DNA of 64,000 nucleotides from Pseudomonadota bacterium (GCA_021819125.1 JAKARW010000002.1:1-64000), one strand, 5' to 3'. Counted from the first letter of the stretch, positions 28,189 through 38,851 are shown. The notes: generated by a model from the sequence alone, not told the origin. Translations and numbers: made by a program.

Positions 28189-29745
28189 CTACCGGATGAT
28201 GTCGAAGCTGTAGTCGGTCTTGCCCGCTATGTTCGTATCGGCGTCGGTGACGTCAAAGATCTTATCCAGGATTTTCACGAGCGTGTTCATGGCGCCCTGG
28301 TAGCCCCACAACGGATAGCGGTGGTGGTGATGCCGGTCGAAGATCGGGAACCCTATCCGAATCAAGGGCGTACGCGTGTCACGCTCGAGAAACTTTCCAT
28401 AGGTGTTGCCGATCAGGAAATCGACGGGCTCGGTGAACAATAGCGAGCGCATGTGCCAGAGATCGCGCCCCGGGTAGACGTGACAGCCCTTGCCAAAGGG
28501 CGAGGAATCCAAACTCGCCTGCACACGCGCCTCCCACTCCGGCGTGCCGTTGGTGGCCAGGATGTGCACGGGCTCGGCGCCAAGCTCGAGCAGAAAGCCG
28601 GCGAGCCCAAGGGTGAGATCCGGATCCCCATAAAGCGCGAACCGCTTGCCATGGATATGCGCCGACGAGTCGGCAATGGCGTCTACCAGCCGGCCGCGCT
28701 CGCGCGTGATCTCCTCAGGGATCACGCGCCCCGAGAGCCGCGCCACCTCCATCAGAAAGCGATCGGTGCCAGCCACCCCCATGGGGTGGTTGAAGGCCAC
28801 GACCTCCTGGCCCTTCTTTTTGATATAGGCCAACGTCTTTGGTGTACAGAACTCCTGCATGGAAACCGTGGCCTTGGCGTGCACGGCGGCGGCGGCATCG
28901 CTTAGTTTCGTGCCTCCGTCGTACATGCGAAACTGGCCGTCGGTCGGGGTATCCCACGCATCGCTATTGTCCCCGAGGATCGTGTAGTCGATGCCCATGA
29001 GGCCAAAAAGGCGCTTGATCTCGCGCATATTGCCGACCGTATAGCCGTCGAAGCCGCCGATGAAGTTGATGCTGTCGCGCGCCTCGCGCACAAGCGGCGC
29101 TTCGGTTCCCGCCTTGCCATCCCAGAAATGCTCGAGGATGCTCCTCATGGTGTTGTCATAGCCTGTGACATGGCTGCCCACGAAGGCCGGCGTATGCGTG
29201 AAGGGAACATCGAACGGCTCGGGTACCGAGCCCTTTTCCTTCGCGGCCTTTATGAAGGCATTGAGGTCATCCCCGATCACCTCGGCCATGCACGTCGTCG
29301 AGACCGCGATCATCTTCGGCTTATAAAGGTTGTAGGCGTTTGCCAGCCCGTCGATCATGTTGTTCAGGCCCCCGAACACCGCGGCGTCCTCGGTCATGGA
29401 CGACGACACGCACGATGTGGGCTCCTTGAAGTGCCGGCTGAAATGGCTGCGATAGTAGGCGACGCAGCCCTGCGACCCGTGCACGAACGGCAAGGTCCCC
29501 TCAAAACCCACCGCCGCAAACACCGCCCCCAGGGGCTGGCAGGCCTTGGCGGGGTTGACGACCAGGGCCTCGCGCGCGAAGTTCAGCTCGCGATATTCCT
29601 GAGTCTTGGTCCAGTCGACGGCCTTTTGCAGTTCGGCCGCCGGCACCGCGTTCTCGAAGGTTTTCTTGTTTTCGAACATGTTCACGTATTCCGGGGACCG
29701 GAACAAGGTGAAATGATCGAGGACTTTTTCCGCATTCTGGCTCAT
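28189..29745 (-). CDS. nifK: Nitrogenase MoFe protein beta chain
   Basis: NifK forms the alpha2-beta2 MoFe protein with NifD and supplies half of the P-cluster ligands. The protein (518 residues) has the P-cluster Cys motifs [34 protein letters not shown] and [16 protein letters not shown], plus the terminal [19 protein letters not shown] region. I chose the ATG at 29745 because GGAGAG precedes it and [12 protein letters not shown] is typical; the frame upstream runs into nifD. It is cotranscribed with nifH and nifD. Confidence 0.97.
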   Translation of the reverse strand: MSQNAEKVLDHFTLFRSPEYVNMFENKKTFENAVPAAELQKAVDWTKTQEYRELNFAREALVVNPAKACQPLGAVFAAVGFEGTLPFVHGSQGCVAYYRSHFSRHFKEPTSCVSSSMTEDAAVFGGLNNMIDGLANAYNLYKPKMIAVSTTCMAEVIGDDLNAFIKAAKEKGSVPEPFDVPFTHTPAFVGSHVTGYDNTMRSILEHFWDGKAGTEAPLVREARDSINFIGGFDGYTVGNMREIKRLFGLMGIDYTILGDNSDAWDTPTDGQFRMYDGGTKLSDAAAAVHAKATVSMQEFCTPKTLAYIKKKGQEVVAFNHPMGVAGTDRFLMEVARLSGRVIPEEITRERGRLVDAIADSSAHIHGKRFALYGDPDLTLGLAGFLLELGAEPVHILATNGTPEWEARVQASLDSSPFGKGCHVYPGRDLWHMRSLLFTEPVDFLIGNTYGKFLERDTRTPLIRIGFPIFDRHHHHRYPLWGYQGAMNTLVKILDKIFDVTDADTNIAGKTDYSFDIIR

Positions 29746-29786
29746 AGAAACTCTCCATTCACTTGATTGGGCGACCGATGACCGCA

Positions 29787-31247
29787 CTATGGCCCTACGT
29801 TCCAGGGGGCTTTGGTAAGTCCCCAGACCGGATTGTTGATCGCCATATCCATGTCGCGGGCAAAGATCGCGAAGCCGTCATAGCCGTGATAGGGGCCCGA
29901 GTAGTCCCAGGAATGCATCTGCCGGAAGGGCACACCCATCTTCTGGAACACGTATTTCTCCTTGATCCCCGAACCCACGAGGTCCGGCTGCAGGCGGTCG
30001 ACGAACTTTTCGAACTCGTAGCCTGTCACATCGTCGTAGATCAGTGTGCCATCCTTCACGTAATGGGTGGTGCGCTGATAGTCGTCGTTATGGCCAAACT
30101 CGTAGCCCGTGCCGATGACCTCCATGCCGAGATCCTCGTAGGCGCCTATGACGTGGCGCGGCCTAAGGCCCCCGACATACAGCATGACCTTCTTGCCTTC
30201 GAGGCGCGGTTTGTATTTGGCGATGACCGCGTCCATGAGCGGCTGGTATTTGGCAATGACGCGCTCGGCTCCCTCTTTGATCCGGTCATCGAAATGGCTG
30301 GCGATGGCGCGTAGCGACTCCGCCACCTTGGATGGGCCGAAGAAATTGTATTCCACCCACGGGATGCCGAACTTCTCCTCCATATAGCGGGAGATATAGT
30401 TCATCGAGCGATAGCAATGCAGGATGTTGAGCTTGGCCTTAGGCGTGTTTTCGAGTTCGGCAAGGCTCCCGTCGCCAGACCACTGGGCGATGACGCGAAG
30501 CCCCATCTCCTCGAGCAGGATGCGCGACGACCAAGCGTCGCCACCGATGTTGTAGTCGCCGATGATAGCCACGTCATAGGGTGTACTTTCAAAGAGCGGC
30601 GCCTTCTCGCCACCCTTCTCGAAGACCCAGTCGCGAACCGCATCGTTGGCGATATGGTGGCCGAGCGACTGCGACACGCCGCGGAAACCCTCGCAACGTA
30701 CCGGCACTATGGTCTTGCCGTCGTATTCCTTGGACTTCTTCTTGGCCACCGCCTCGATGTCGTCGCCTATGAGGCCTATGGGGCACTCGGACTGGATGGT
30801 GATGCCATGATTCAGCGGAAACAGTCTTTGGATCTCGTCTAGGATCTTGTCGAGCTTCTTGTCGCCACCGAAAACGATGTCCTTTTCCTGAAAATCGGAC
30901 GTGAACTGCATGGTCACAAAACTATCGACGCCGGTGACGCCGATGTAATAGTTACGCCGCGCGGCCCAGGAATATTGGCCACATCCGACCGGACCGTGGG
31001 AGATATGTATCATGTCCTTGATCGGTCCCCACACGACGCCCTTGGAGCCCGCGTAGGCGCAGCCGCGGATCGTCATGACGCCGGGCACCGACTTTATGTT
31101 GGATTTCACGCCGCAATCGGGTTTGTCGCCCTCATAGACGTTCAGGTGCTTTGCACGCTTCTTGGCGGTTTTATCCGGATAGACGGAAAGCGCCTCCGTG
31201 ATCACCTCGGCATTGCGGGCCTTGACTTCGTCTAGTGTCAGATCCAT
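29787..31247 (-). CDS. nifD: Nitrogenase MoFe protein alpha chain
   Basis: NifD holds FeMo-co, the site of N2 reduction. The 486-residue protein has P-cluster ligands Cys63 (GCAYAG), Cys89 (GPVGCGQYS) and Cys155 ([11 protein letters not shown]), and the FeMo-co ligands Cys278 ([10 protein letters not shown]) and His445 ([17 protein letters not shown]). The length and VGGLRPRHV segment fit a molybdenum NifD rather than VnfD or AnfD. An AGGAG site precedes the ATG. It follows nifH by 53 nt across a stable hairpin. Confidence 0.98.
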   Translation of the reverse strand: MDLTLDEVKARNAEVITEALSVYPDKTAKKRAKHLNVYEGDKPDCGVKSNIKSVPGVMTIRGCAYAGSKGVVWGPIKDMIHISHGPVGCGQYSWAARRNYYIGVTGVDSFVTMQFTSDFQEKDIVFGGDKKLDKILDEIQRLFPLNHGITIQSECPIGLIGDDIEAVAKKKSKEYDGKTIVPVRCEGFRGVSQSLGHHIANDAVRDWVFEKGGEKAPLFESTPYDVAIIGDYNIGGDAWSSRILLEEMGLRVIAQWSGDGSLAELENTPKAKLNILHCYRSMNYISRYMEEKFGIPWVEYNFFGPSKVAESLRAIASHFDDRIKEGAERVIAKYQPLMDAVIAKYKPRLEGKKVMLYVGGLRPRHVIGAYEDLGMEVIGTGYEFGHNDDYQRTTHYVKDGTLIYDDVTGYEFEKFVDRLQPDLVGSGIKEKYVFQKMGVPFRQMHSWDYSGPYHGYDGFAIFARDMDMAINNPVWGLTKAPWNVGP

Positions 31248-31265
31248 AGCGAACTCCTGTCAGTG

Positions 31266-31288
31266 CGGCCGGGGTTTTGCCCCGGCCG
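31266..31288 (-). other. Hairpin between nifH and nifD
   Basis: CGGCCGGGG (31266-31274) and CCCCGGCCG (31280-31288) form a perfect 9-bp GC stem around a 5-nt loop (TTTTG) just after the nifH stop. There is no T-run. Stems in this position in other nifHDK operons help keep the nifH message more abundant than nifDK. The same role is inferred here. Confidence 0.6.
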
Positions 31289-31300
31289 GCGTCAACATCG

Positions 31301-32396
<1,096 letters not shown>

Positions 32397-32402
32397 AAAC
32401 GC

Positions 32403-32418
32403 TGTCGCTCTTGCGACA
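32403..32418. promoter_or_regulatory. NifA box 1 upstream of nifH
   Basis: TGTCGCTCTTGCGACA matches TGT-N10-ACA and has the extended symmetric form TGTCG-N6-CGACA apart from one base on the left arm. It is about 43 nt upstream of the -24 GG. Confidence 0.85.
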
Positions 32419-32442
32419 AAGTCTGTGCGTGAATGTGGGACT

Positions 32443-32458
32443 TGTCTTAAACGCAACA
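32443..32458. promoter_or_regulatory. NifA box 2 upstream of nifH
   Basis: TGTCTTAAACGCAACA matches TGT-N10-ACA. Its centre is exactly 40 bp from that of box 1. The inner bases are less symmetric than in the other boxes. Confidence 0.75.
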
Positions 32459-33008
32459 GAGGCGACGCAGGGATACGAGACATCCGTCACGGTTCTTTGC
32501 GGGATCTCGGAAGGGTCGCGGGCGACGGTGGTCCGATAACGGCGCGGCGGGACCAAAATGGCGGCTTTTCTTGCAAGAGGTGTTTTCCGGAGATTTCGGC
32601 AGGCCAATCGGCGCAACTGCGACGAGGCGGGCCCCGATCGCCACGTATTCGTGATCGTGGGCTGCGAAATCAGCCGGACCACCCTGCGGTTCATGCGGCA
32701 AGGCGAATACGAGACTTAAGGAATGGCTAACGGAAAGGCGCGAGTACCTGCGCCCGCGCACGTCCCCTGTCGTGATCGGGGGGTACATGCGCTCAGCACG
32801 GCCGGTGCGTCGGCCATCGGTCGGATTCGCGAGGCCAAGCCCCCGACAACGCATTCAGGTCTTGGTCGACATGGCATCCGGGGAAGACCGCCCATCGCGT
32901 GCCGGGCGCGCATGGCCTCCTGGCGCCGCCCCTTACCGTGGACACCCGCGTCGCAAGCTGCGCCGGGCCTTGAGGCTAGGCATGGCGCTTCATCGGCGGG
33001 GAGATGGG
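32459..33008. other. Gene-poor region between the nifH control region and the SIR2-like gene
   Basis: About 550 bases. Several short frames are open on both strands but none has a recognisable domain, a convincing ribosome-binding site or a codon pattern like the neighbours. It must contain the end of the nifB operon transcript (minus strand). No intrinsic terminator was found. Confidence 0.4.
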
Positions 33009-33887
33009 CTAGGCCGGATTTGCAGCGGACGACGCCCCTTTTGCAAGGCCGCGCGCGTGGGGCACGGTCTTACAATCGGCGAGCGCCTCCGTGAAGGCGG
33101 CAAGATCCAAGGGAACGGGCGTTATCGACTGCTCGGTCAGGAAGCGGGATTCGTTGCGAGTCATGGTTTCTGACAATACCACCCAGTGCGGCCCGCGCGA
33201 GCGCTTCATGATCTGACGCGCGAAGGCCCGCTCGAGCTGGGTCGTAAAGCGGCATCCGAGAAATAGAAAGCCCCGATCCCGGCGCCATTCCTGCACTTGC
33301 GCCGGGATCGGGGTCTGAATGTCGATTTCTGTCAGGACCTCGACAAAATCCGAGTCCGACACGAGAAAGTTGCGCGCAGGATGGAGGGCGCCGAGCGGCT
33401 CGTAGACGAGCGTCGCCCACAGATCGCCCATGGCGCAGTCCGCGCGCGCCCCGTCATGCTGGAAATAATGGACCCACGCGCCATAATGTTCGGCTTGGCT
33501 CACAGCCTGCACGAGACCCCAGTCGGCGCCCCGCGCCTTGAGCGCCGACTGGAGAAGATCGTCGTACCAGGCGTGCACCACGAGCGGGAGACCGGACGCG
33601 GCGAGCCAGTCGTGGAGGGCATTGGGCGTGGCGTTCACGGCGAACGCATCGCGCATCAAGGCGCTCACGGTCTTTCGGTGTTTGAAGTTCTCAATGAACT
33701 GGGCGGCGGCCGTGAGATTCCCCCGAATCTTGTGCGGGACCGCGACCTTCTCGACGAGCCGCGAGACCAGCGCCTCGGGGGTCGCAGGCAGCGGACAGGC
33801 GGGGTCGAGTGCGAGCACCCCTGGGCCTATGTAAGGGATGAGTCGGCCCGCGGTCAAGGCTTCGTGCAAGTCGCTGGGAATGATCAT
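33009..33887 (-). CDS. SIR2-like domain protein at the end of the nifB operon
   Basis: The 292-residue protein has the layout of SIR2_2-type domains: IPYIGPGVL near the start (GAGxS loop of sirtuin-like folds), HAWYDDLLQSAL where TTNYDxLxE is expected, VYEPLGALHPARNFLVSDSDFVEVL where the catalytic HG and the following Asp-rich strand are expected, and FLFLGCRFTTQLERAFAR near the end. The catalytic His position appears to be Leu and the TTN motif is lost, so NAD+ hydrolysis or deacylation may be absent. It follows two small genes and nifT on the same strand. Function in nitrogen fixation is unknown. Confidence 0.65.
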   Translation of the reverse strand: MIIPSDLHEALTAGRLIPYIGPGVLALDPACPLPATPEALVSRLVEKVAVPHKIRGNLTAAAQFIENFKHRKTVSALMRDAFAVNATPNALHDWLAASGLPLVVHAWYDDLLQSALKARGADWGLVQAVSQAEHYGAWVHYFQHDGARADCAMGDLWATLVYEPLGALHPARNFLVSDSDFVEVLTEIDIQTPIPAQVQEWRRDRGFLFLGCRFTTQLERAFARQIMKRSRGPHWVVLSETMTRNESRFLTEQSITPVPLDLAAFTEALADCKTVPHARGLAKGASSAANPA

Positions 33888-33943
33888 AATGGCAAGCTCC
33901 TATTCGGGGTGTTGATGCATGGACGCGCCATGGGCGATCTCCC

Positions 33944-34261
33944 TTAGAGATAGATCGCCGATCCTGCGCCGGCATGGATCGAGGCGTCCTTCAAAGTCTC
34001 GACGATAAGCGCGATATCCTCTTCGGAAAGCTCGGTAGGGAACGGGAACGATGCCACGATCCGCGATCTTGTCGGTGATCCCGCATCCCGCCCCTGAAAA
34101 CCCCCTTTGCCGGCCTTGCGCGTCTCGGTAAAGCGCAGTCGCCCAGGGGCGTGCTTGAGGCCGTCGGCGCGCAGGTCCTGCAATGGCATTACGTGCCAAA
34201 CGGCTAAAGCGCGCCCGGCCGTGATGCCCCGGACTTCGGCTCGAATCTTGAAGTCGGTCAT
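33944..34261 (-). CDS. Small nif-operon protein of unknown function
   Basis: I do not recognise this 105-residue protein. It begins MTDFKIRAEVRGITAGRALAVWHV, has a Gly/Arg-rich middle (about residues 48-66), and ends with a conserved-looking segment FPTELSEEDIALIVETLKDASIHAGAGSAIYL in which a helix is followed by a short strand. There is no signal peptide, membrane segment or cysteine motif. Its ATG overlaps the stop of the upstream gene by 4 nt and the SIR2-like gene follows 57 nt later, so it belongs to the nifB operon. Confidence 0.65.
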   Translation of the reverse strand: MTDFKIRAEVRGITAGRALAVWHVMPLQDLRADGLKHAPGRLRFTETRKAGKGGFQGRDAGSPTRSRIVASFPFPTELSEEDIALIVETLKDASIHAGAGSAIYL

Positions 34262-34515
34262 GACGATTCGCGCATGGCGATCAGAAGTCCGCTGGCCGCC
34301 GCCGGATCCGGGGTGAGCGAGATACAATGGCCATGCCCATCGATGAGAAAGACATCGGCCGTCGGGGTGACACAAAACGGCCTATGACCGGCCATATCCG
34401 AGGCATCACAGCGCACGAAGGCAAGCCCCGGGAACGCGCGTCGCAACGTGACCAAAGATGGCGGGGCCTTAGTATCAAGAATATCGTGGAGACGGTCCCA
34501 ATCGGATTCATTCAT
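34258..34515 (-). CDS. Small nif-operon protein, DUF6129-like
   Basis: The 85-residue protein begins MNESDWDRLHDILD and has the pattern LRRAFPGLAFVRCDASDM, then DVFLIDGHGHCISLTPDPAAASGLLIA. From memory this resembles a small family found in nif clusters and annotated DUF6129, with a strand-rich core ending in a CxxLTxDPxxAxG motif. No function is known. It starts 5 nt downstream of the nifT stop and overlaps the next gene by 4 nt, so nifT and these two genes are probably coupled. Confidence 0.6.
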   Translation of the reverse strand: MNESDWDRLHDILDTKAPPSLVTLRRAFPGLAFVRCDASDMAGHRPFCVTPTADVFLIDGHGHCISLTPDPAAASGLLIAMRESS

Positions 34516-34520
34516 GGGAT

Positions 34521-34733
34521 TTACACCTCGCCGACGCGTCTTGCCTCGACGGTAATGGGCAGCGCGGTCTCCACCGCCAATCCCGGCAGTTCCAGCTGCC
34601 ATCCGTTGGCAAGCGTCACCCGGCCACCCCACATAGCGGGCCGCTCCATGGCCACGATCGGCTCCTCCAGATCCTTCTTGGCAACGTAGACGGACACGAC
34701 TCCGTCGCGGTTTTTGCGAATCATGACCTTCAT
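34521..34733 (-). CDS. nifT: NifT/FixU family protein
   Basis: The 70-residue protein begins MKVMIRKNRDGVVSVYVAKKDLEEPIV and has GGRVTLANGWQLELP, matching NifT (FixU). The family is found next to nif structural or nifB genes; its role is unclear, as mutants generally fix nitrogen. I placed the start at ATG 34733, which is adjacent to the nifS stop. It is part of the nifB-to-SIR2 operon. Confidence 0.88.
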   Translation of the reverse strand: MKVMIRKNRDGVVSVYVAKKDLEEPIVAMERPAMWGGRVTLANGWQLELPGLAVETALPITVEARRVGEV

Positions 34734-34734
34734 T

Positions 34735-35922
34735 TCATACCCCCTCGCATCCTTCAAGTGTTCCTCTTACGCCGCGCGCGGCCACCTCGGCCAAGATACC
34801 GGGGAGCAGGGCCAGCACGCGCTGCACGCAGGCCTTTGTGTTATAGCGCCCAAACGAAAACCGGATCGCCCCCAGGGCCGCGCGCCGCTCAAGACCCATG
34901 GCGGTCAACACGTGCGACGGCTCCATGCCGCCTTTTGCGCAGGCCGCGCCTTGAGAGACGGCCACGCCGCGACGGTCAAGGGCCTCCATGATGTGTTCAC
35001 CATCCAAAGTCCCAAAACCGACGTTGCTCGTGTTGGGTAGTCGCGGCGCCCCGGCTCCATGGATCCGAGCCGCGGGAAAGCACTCCCTGATGCCCCGCTC
35101 GAGGTCATCGCGCAGCCCACCCACGCGCCGGGCCTGCAGGTCGAGATCCTGCTGAATAAGCGCACACGCGCTCCCGAGCGCCACGATCGCCGGAAGATTC
35201 TCGGTCCCACCGCGCCAAGCGCGCTCCTGGTGCCCCCACAAAAGCGGCGCGATCTTCAAGCCCTTGCGCAGAAACAACGCCCCCACCCCGGGAGGCGCAT
35301 GCAGCTTATGGCCGGACAAGGACAACAGGCTAATCGGGATCTGCGCCAGATCCACTGGGATCCTGCCTACCGCCTGGACCGCATCGACATGAAGCGCCAC
35401 ACCCGATGCCTGCGCGATCTCGGCGATCTCGGCTATCGGAAACAGCACGCCGGTCTCATTGTTGGCCCACATGACCGTCACAAGCGCGGTATCCGCCGCA
35501 AGCCTTGCCGTTATCGCATGAGCGGCAAGCCTGCCCTCGCCGTCGACCGGGGCATAGGAGACGCGCACCCCCGATCCCTCGAGGTGGCGTAACAGCCTCA
35601 TCGTCGAAGGATGTTCGACTGTGCTTGTCACAATATGTCGTCGATCCGGATGCGCGGCAAGCGTACCGAGGATCGCCATATGGGCGGCTTCGGTGCCGGA
35701 ACTCGTAAATACGATCTCTTGCGGCCGCGCGCTTATGAGCCCCGCCACCTGGGCACGCGCCTCCTCAAGTAACCTTTTGGCACGCATGCCCGCGGCGTGC
35801 TTGCTAGAGGGGTTTCCGATGTGAGGCCCCATCGCCCCCAGCATCGCCATAAGGCACTCGTGCGCTACGGCCCCGGTCGCGTTATTGTCGAGGTAGACAT
35901 CCGCCGATACGTTTTCGGTCAT
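34735..35922 (-). CDS. nifS: Cysteine desulfurase NifS
   Basis: NifS removes sulfur from cysteine for nitrogenase Fe-S clusters. The 395-residue PLP enzyme has YLDNNATG near the start, the SGTEAAH segment, the Schiff-base lysine in SLSGHKLHAPPGVG, and the active Cys in SQGAACAKGGMEPSHVL. The loop around this Cys differs from the usual SSGSACTS of NifS, which may affect its partner. It lies in the nifB operon between nifZ and nifT. Its partner scaffold gene (short nifU) is about 9 kb away in its own unit. Confidence 0.94.
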   Translation of the reverse strand: MTENVSADVYLDNNATGAVAHECLMAMLGAMGPHIGNPSSKHAAGMRAKRLLEEARAQVAGLISARPQEIVFTSSGTEAAHMAILGTLAAHPDRRHIVTSTVEHPSTMRLLRHLEGSGVRVSYAPVDGEGRLAAHAITARLAADTALVTVMWANNETGVLFPIAEIAEIAQASGVALHVDAVQAVGRIPVDLAQIPISLLSLSGHKLHAPPGVGALFLRKGLKIAPLLWGHQERAWRGGTENLPAIVALGSACALIQQDLDLQARRVGGLRDDLERGIRECFPAARIHGAGAPRLPNTSNVGFGTLDGEHIMEALDRRGVAVSQGAACAKGGMEPSHVLTAMGLERRAALGAIRFSFGRYNTKACVQRVLALLPGILAEVAARGVRGTLEGCEGV

Positions 35923-35975
35923 CGTCCAAGGCCTCTTACTCGTAGCTCAAGACATCGATCGGCGCGCCGCTTCAC

Positions 35976-36266
35976 TTACGTGTCCGCGCCATCGGCCGCG
36001 GTTGTGCTCTCAAGCTCGCGTGCCTTCATGCCCACCCGATAGCCATGGGTCACGAAATCCACGCCATAGATATAGAACTGCTGCAAAAATGTCCCGATAC
36101 TCGTCACATAACCCTCGTCACCCTTCTTCACAAGAATGTCTCCTATGTCCTTGCCAGGAAAGGTGCCGTCGTTGCGCACGGTTTTGCGCGAGCGGACTTT
36201 TTGCCCGTACTCGAATTGGGGAGGCCCATTCAACTCCACGACATCATGGTCTCGGTCAATCTTCAC
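35976..36266 (-). CDS. nifZ: NifZ family protein
   Basis: The 96-residue protein has the NifZ pattern: PQFEYGQKVRSRKTVRNDGTFPGKDIGDILVKKGDEGYV, then IGTFLQQFYIYGVDFV. NifZ aids maturation of the second P-cluster of NifDK. The start is a GTG at 36266 with a good GGGAGG upstream; no ATG is nearby. It lies between the IscA-like gene and nifS. Confidence 0.9.
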   Translation of the reverse strand: MKIDRDHDVVELNGPPQFEYGQKVRSRKTVRNDGTFPGKDIGDILVKKGDEGYVTSIGTFLQQFYIYGVDFVTHGYRVGMKARELESTTAADGADT

Positions 36267-36311
36267 CTGCGCCCTCCCTTCGTGCCGCTCATAAAGCGTT
36301 TGTCTCGACGT

Positions 36312-36674
36312 TTAAGGGCCGCGCTTTAGGCGGCTTATATCGACGATGGCCGACCGCGGGTCGGCGGTCGAACAACCGCAATGGCCGCCTTTTGGATCCA
36401 AAACCGTAAAGCCCGAGGAATGAACGGCATCCGAAAAATCCAGGGTGCACCGGTTGAGAATCTCCTCGGTTGCAGGTGGCATATAGATGGTCAGATCCTC
36501 GTACTTTGTTGTCACATCACCATGGGATCCAAAGGCCTCGACACTGAACTCGACACTCGTCCCCGAACATCCGTGAGGGGTCGCCAGCAACCGGATCCCG
36601 GATGTCGGGTGGCCGCTCATTCGCAACATACGGCGCATGAACTTGAGCGCGGATGGCGTAATCGTCATGCACAT
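36312..36674 (-). CDS. Nif-associated A-type Fe-S carrier (HesB/IscA family)
   Basis: The 120-residue protein starts MCMTITPSALKFMRRMLRM and has the A-type cysteines: a first Cys in TPHGCSG (about residue 36) and a pair in GGHCGCST (about 99 and 101). Such IscA/HesB proteins carry Fe-S clusters or iron; a copy inside nif operons (often called iscA-nif) supports nitrogenase cluster assembly. It lies between fdxN and nifZ. A second A-type protein is encoded at 38958. Confidence 0.87.
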   Translation of the reverse strand: MCMTITPSALKFMRRMLRMSGHPTSGIRLLATPHGCSGTSVEFSVEAFGSHGDVTTKYEDLTIYMPPATEEILNRCTLDFSDAVHSSGFTVLDPKGGHCGCSTADPRSAIVDISRLKRGP

Positions 36675-36692
36675 GAGTTTTGTGCCCCTTTT

Positions 36693-36911
36693 TTAAGCCT
36701 GATAACGCGCGACGCTTGAGTCGACCACGCAAGTGTTTTCGACCGGGCACACCGCCACGCATTGAGGGTCATCGAAATACCCAATGCACTCCGTGCACTT
36801 TTCCGGCTTTATGATGTATGTGCCATTTTTTTCGCGGATGGCGTTGTTCGGACATTCGGGCTCGCAGGCCGAGCAGGCGGTGCATTGCGAGCTTATGATC
36901 TTGTATGGCAT
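36693..36911 (-). CDS. fdxN: Nif-associated bacterial ferredoxin FdxN
   Basis: The 72-residue 2[4Fe-4S] ferredoxin has [16 protein letters not shown] and then [19 protein letters not shown], the second motif with the longer loop typical of FdxN. It can donate electrons to nitrogenase or to NifB. A CGAGGAAG ribosome-binding site precedes the ATG. It follows nifB by 38 nt in the same operon. Confidence 0.93.
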   Translation of the reverse strand: MPYKIISSQCTACSACEPECPNNAIREKNGTYIIKPEKCTECIGYFDDPQCVAVCPVENTCVVDSSVARYQA

Positions 36912-36949
36912 TGTGGCTTCCTCGTGGTTTTGGATATCTCATGCAAGAC

Positions 36950-38500
36950 TTAGGCGGCGACGTAGGCCCCCTGGCGGATAGCGGCGTCACCCTTTGGCAA
37001 ATGCGTAATCTCGCCTTTTTCGACCCGGTCGATGTAGGTTTTGTAGTAGGCAATGGCCGCGGCATCTATAAACTCATGGGCGCATGAATCGACCGGCTCT
37101 ATGCCCGCCTGTTTCAGGGTGGCTTGTGGGCAACCGCCGATCTTGGCGACGAGCACCGCCGTGCAATCGTTCAGTGCGCGGATGATGGTGGGGAGGGTAT
37201 CTTCCTCGCCGTAGCCGCCCTCACAATACAGATCGACGCGCCGATGGCCGACGAACTTGGCACCTAAAGCGCTCACCTCGTAGATCTGAAACTCCTTGGC
37301 ATGTCCGAAATGCTCGTTTACGCGCCCTTCGCCCTTAGTGGCCACCGCCACCAGGATCGCAATATCGGCACCGCGTCCGCGTAAACTTTCAAGTTCAGCC
37401 TCTTTGGCCGCGAGCTTCTCGTTTCTCTTGTCCTCAACCGCGGCCTGGTAGGCGCGCCGCGCCGCGCCGTCGTAGGCAAGCTCGCTTTCCATGACCTTCT
37501 CGGTGGTGAACTCAGACGACCGATCCTCGCCCAGAAGGCCTACGGCATCCGCCCGGCACTGCCGACAATGCCGCATCATGTTCATCTGCCCCTCGCAGCG
37601 GTCTTGCAGGGCCTTGAGCTCTTGCGCGGTGGGCCCGCGAACCCCAGTGAGACCGAACACCGTTCCATGTTCGGGCGCGGATATGAGCGGCATAATGTTG
37701 TGCAGAAAGGCCCCACGCGATTTCACGGCTTTGTTGACCTCGACCAAATGCCGATCGTTGACCCCCGGGATCATGACTGAGTTGACCTTGCAGAGAATTC
37801 CGCGCTCGGTCAGCATCTCGAGGCCCTGCATCTGGCGCTCGTGAAGGATCTGGGCCGCATCACGCCCCGTGTGGCGCTTATGCTGGTAATAGATCCAGGG
37901 GTAGATCCGGGCGCCGATGTCGGGGTCCACCATGTTGATGGTGATGGTCACGTGGTCGACATTGAGGTCTTTGATCCGGTCGACGTAGTCGGGCAACGCC
38001 AAGCCATTGGTGGATAGGCAGAGCTTGATATCGGGGGCCTCGCGGGCGATGAGCTCGAAGGTCTTAAATGTCTTTTCGGGATTGGCGAGCGGGTCTCCCG
38101 GCCCGGCGATGCCAAGAACCGTCATCTGCGGAATGGCGCTTGCCACGGCAAGGGTCTTGCGCGCGGCCTGTTCAGGAGTCAAGCGCTCGCTCACAACGCC
38201 CGGGCGCGATTCGTTAGCGCAATCGTATTTACGATTGCAGTAGTTGCACTGGATGTTACAGGCGGGTGCCACCGCCACATGCATGCGCGCATAGTGATGG
38301 TGGGCCTCCTCGCTGTAACAGGGGTGGTTTTTGATTTTTTCCCAGACGCCCGGCGCCATATCCGCGGGCGCCATGGATGATCCGCAGCTGGCCTTGCCAG
38401 AGCCGCCCGCGGACCCGCACCCCTTATGTTCAAAGATCGCCCGAGCGCTTACACTTAAAGGGGCTCGCGCTCGCCGCTCATCCAAATCTTTCGACTCCAT
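36950..38500 (-). CDS. nifB: Radical SAM FeMo-cofactor synthase NifB
   Basis: NifB makes NifB-co, the 8Fe-9S-C precursor. The protein (516 residues from ATG 38500) has the radical SAM motif CNIQCNYC, an N-terminal [16 protein letters not shown] segment, [14 protein letters not shown], and a C-terminal NifX-like domain (about residues 380-500) with [13 protein letters not shown]. The upstream open frame is ignored because AGGAG lies just before this ATG. It is the first gene of the operon and lies 84 nt from a canonical sigma-54 promoter. Confidence 0.97.
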   Translation of the reverse strand: MESKDLDERRARAPLSVSARAIFEHKGCGSAGGSGKASCGSSMAPADMAPGVWEKIKNHPCYSEEAHHHYARMHVAVAPACNIQCNYCNRKYDCANESRPGVVSERLTPEQAARKTLAVASAIPQMTVLGIAGPGDPLANPEKTFKTFELIAREAPDIKLCLSTNGLALPDYVDRIKDLNVDHVTITINMVDPDIGARIYPWIYYQHKRHTGRDAAQILHERQMQGLEMLTERGILCKVNSVMIPGVNDRHLVEVNKAVKSRGAFLHNIMPLISAPEHGTVFGLTGVRGPTAQELKALQDRCEGQMNMMRHCRQCRADAVGLLGEDRSSEFTTEKVMESELAYDGAARRAYQAAVEDKRNEKLAAKEAELESLRGRGADIAILVAVATKGEGRVNEHFGHAKEFQIYEVSALGAKFVGHRRVDLYCEGGYGEEDTLPTIIRALNDCTAVLVAKIGGCPQATLKQAGIEPVDSCAHEFIDAAAIAYYKTYIDRVEKGEITHLPKGDAAIRQGAYVAA

Positions 38501-38583
38501 AAAAAGGCTCCTTTGAATGGGAACGAAAACCGCAATCGCCACGGCCCCGCTCTTTATGATGCGGTCGATTGACCTATCCCTCA

Positions 38584-38598
38584 GCAAACGCCGTGCCA
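38584..38598 (-). promoter_or_regulatory. Sigma-54 promoter of the nifB operon
   Basis: The minus strand reads TGGCAC-GGCGT-TTGC, a perfect -24/-12 match. It points at nifB, whose ATG is about 84 nt downstream. Confidence 0.93.
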
Positions 38599-38661
38599 GA
38601 GGCGCTTGCCGCCAATAACAGCGCGGTGGCGCGGCGCGACACCTCATACCAAAGATATGTG

Positions 38662-38677
38662 TGTCGTGTTAGCGACA
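38662..38677. promoter_or_regulatory. NifA box 1 between nifB and the ErpA-like gene
   Basis: TGTCGTGTTAGCGACA matches TGT-N10-ACA, with flanking G/C symmetry close to TGTCG-N6-CGACA. It lies 65 nt from the nifB -24 element and could also serve the divergent promoter. Confidence 0.85.
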
Positions 38678-38701
38678 GATTCAGACAAAACCGGCAAGGT
38701 T

Positions 38702-38717
38702 CGTCGTTCATGCGACA
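38702..38717. promoter_or_regulatory. Degenerate NifA box between nifB and the ErpA-like gene
   Basis: CGTCGTTCATGCGACA differs from TGT-N10-ACA only in the first base. Its centre is exactly 40 bp from that of the 38662-38677 box, the spacing seen at nifH and nifU. Confidence 0.6.
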
Positions 38718-38836
38718 CGAGCCGCGCGGCTTTCAGTCGTCAGACAAGCGCCGCCGGATACAGGCCGGGGAAACTTCCGGCGGTTTTAGCGGAGCTAAGC
38801 GGGCATGAGCCGAGCGCCCCGGCAAAAGCAGGGGCG

Positions 38837-38851
38837 TGGCATAAGACTTGC
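38837..38851 (+). promoter_or_regulatory. Sigma-54 promoter of the ErpA-like gene
   Basis: The plus strand reads TGGCAT-AAGAC-TTGC with exact -24/-12 spacing. Transcription should begin near 38863, about 95 nt before the ErpA-like gene. It is divergent from the nifB promoter and probably shares its NifA boxes. Confidence 0.85.

Noticed and set aside
29787-31247. Alternative (V or Fe-only) nitrogenase
   Set aside because: NifD length, ligands and the presence of nifE, nifN, nifV and nifQ fit the molybdenum enzyme; no vnfG or anfG is present.
32447-33173. Small open frames between the nifH control region and the SIR2-like gene
   Set aside because: No domain, ribosome-binding site or consistent codon pattern; they overlap NifA boxes or each other.
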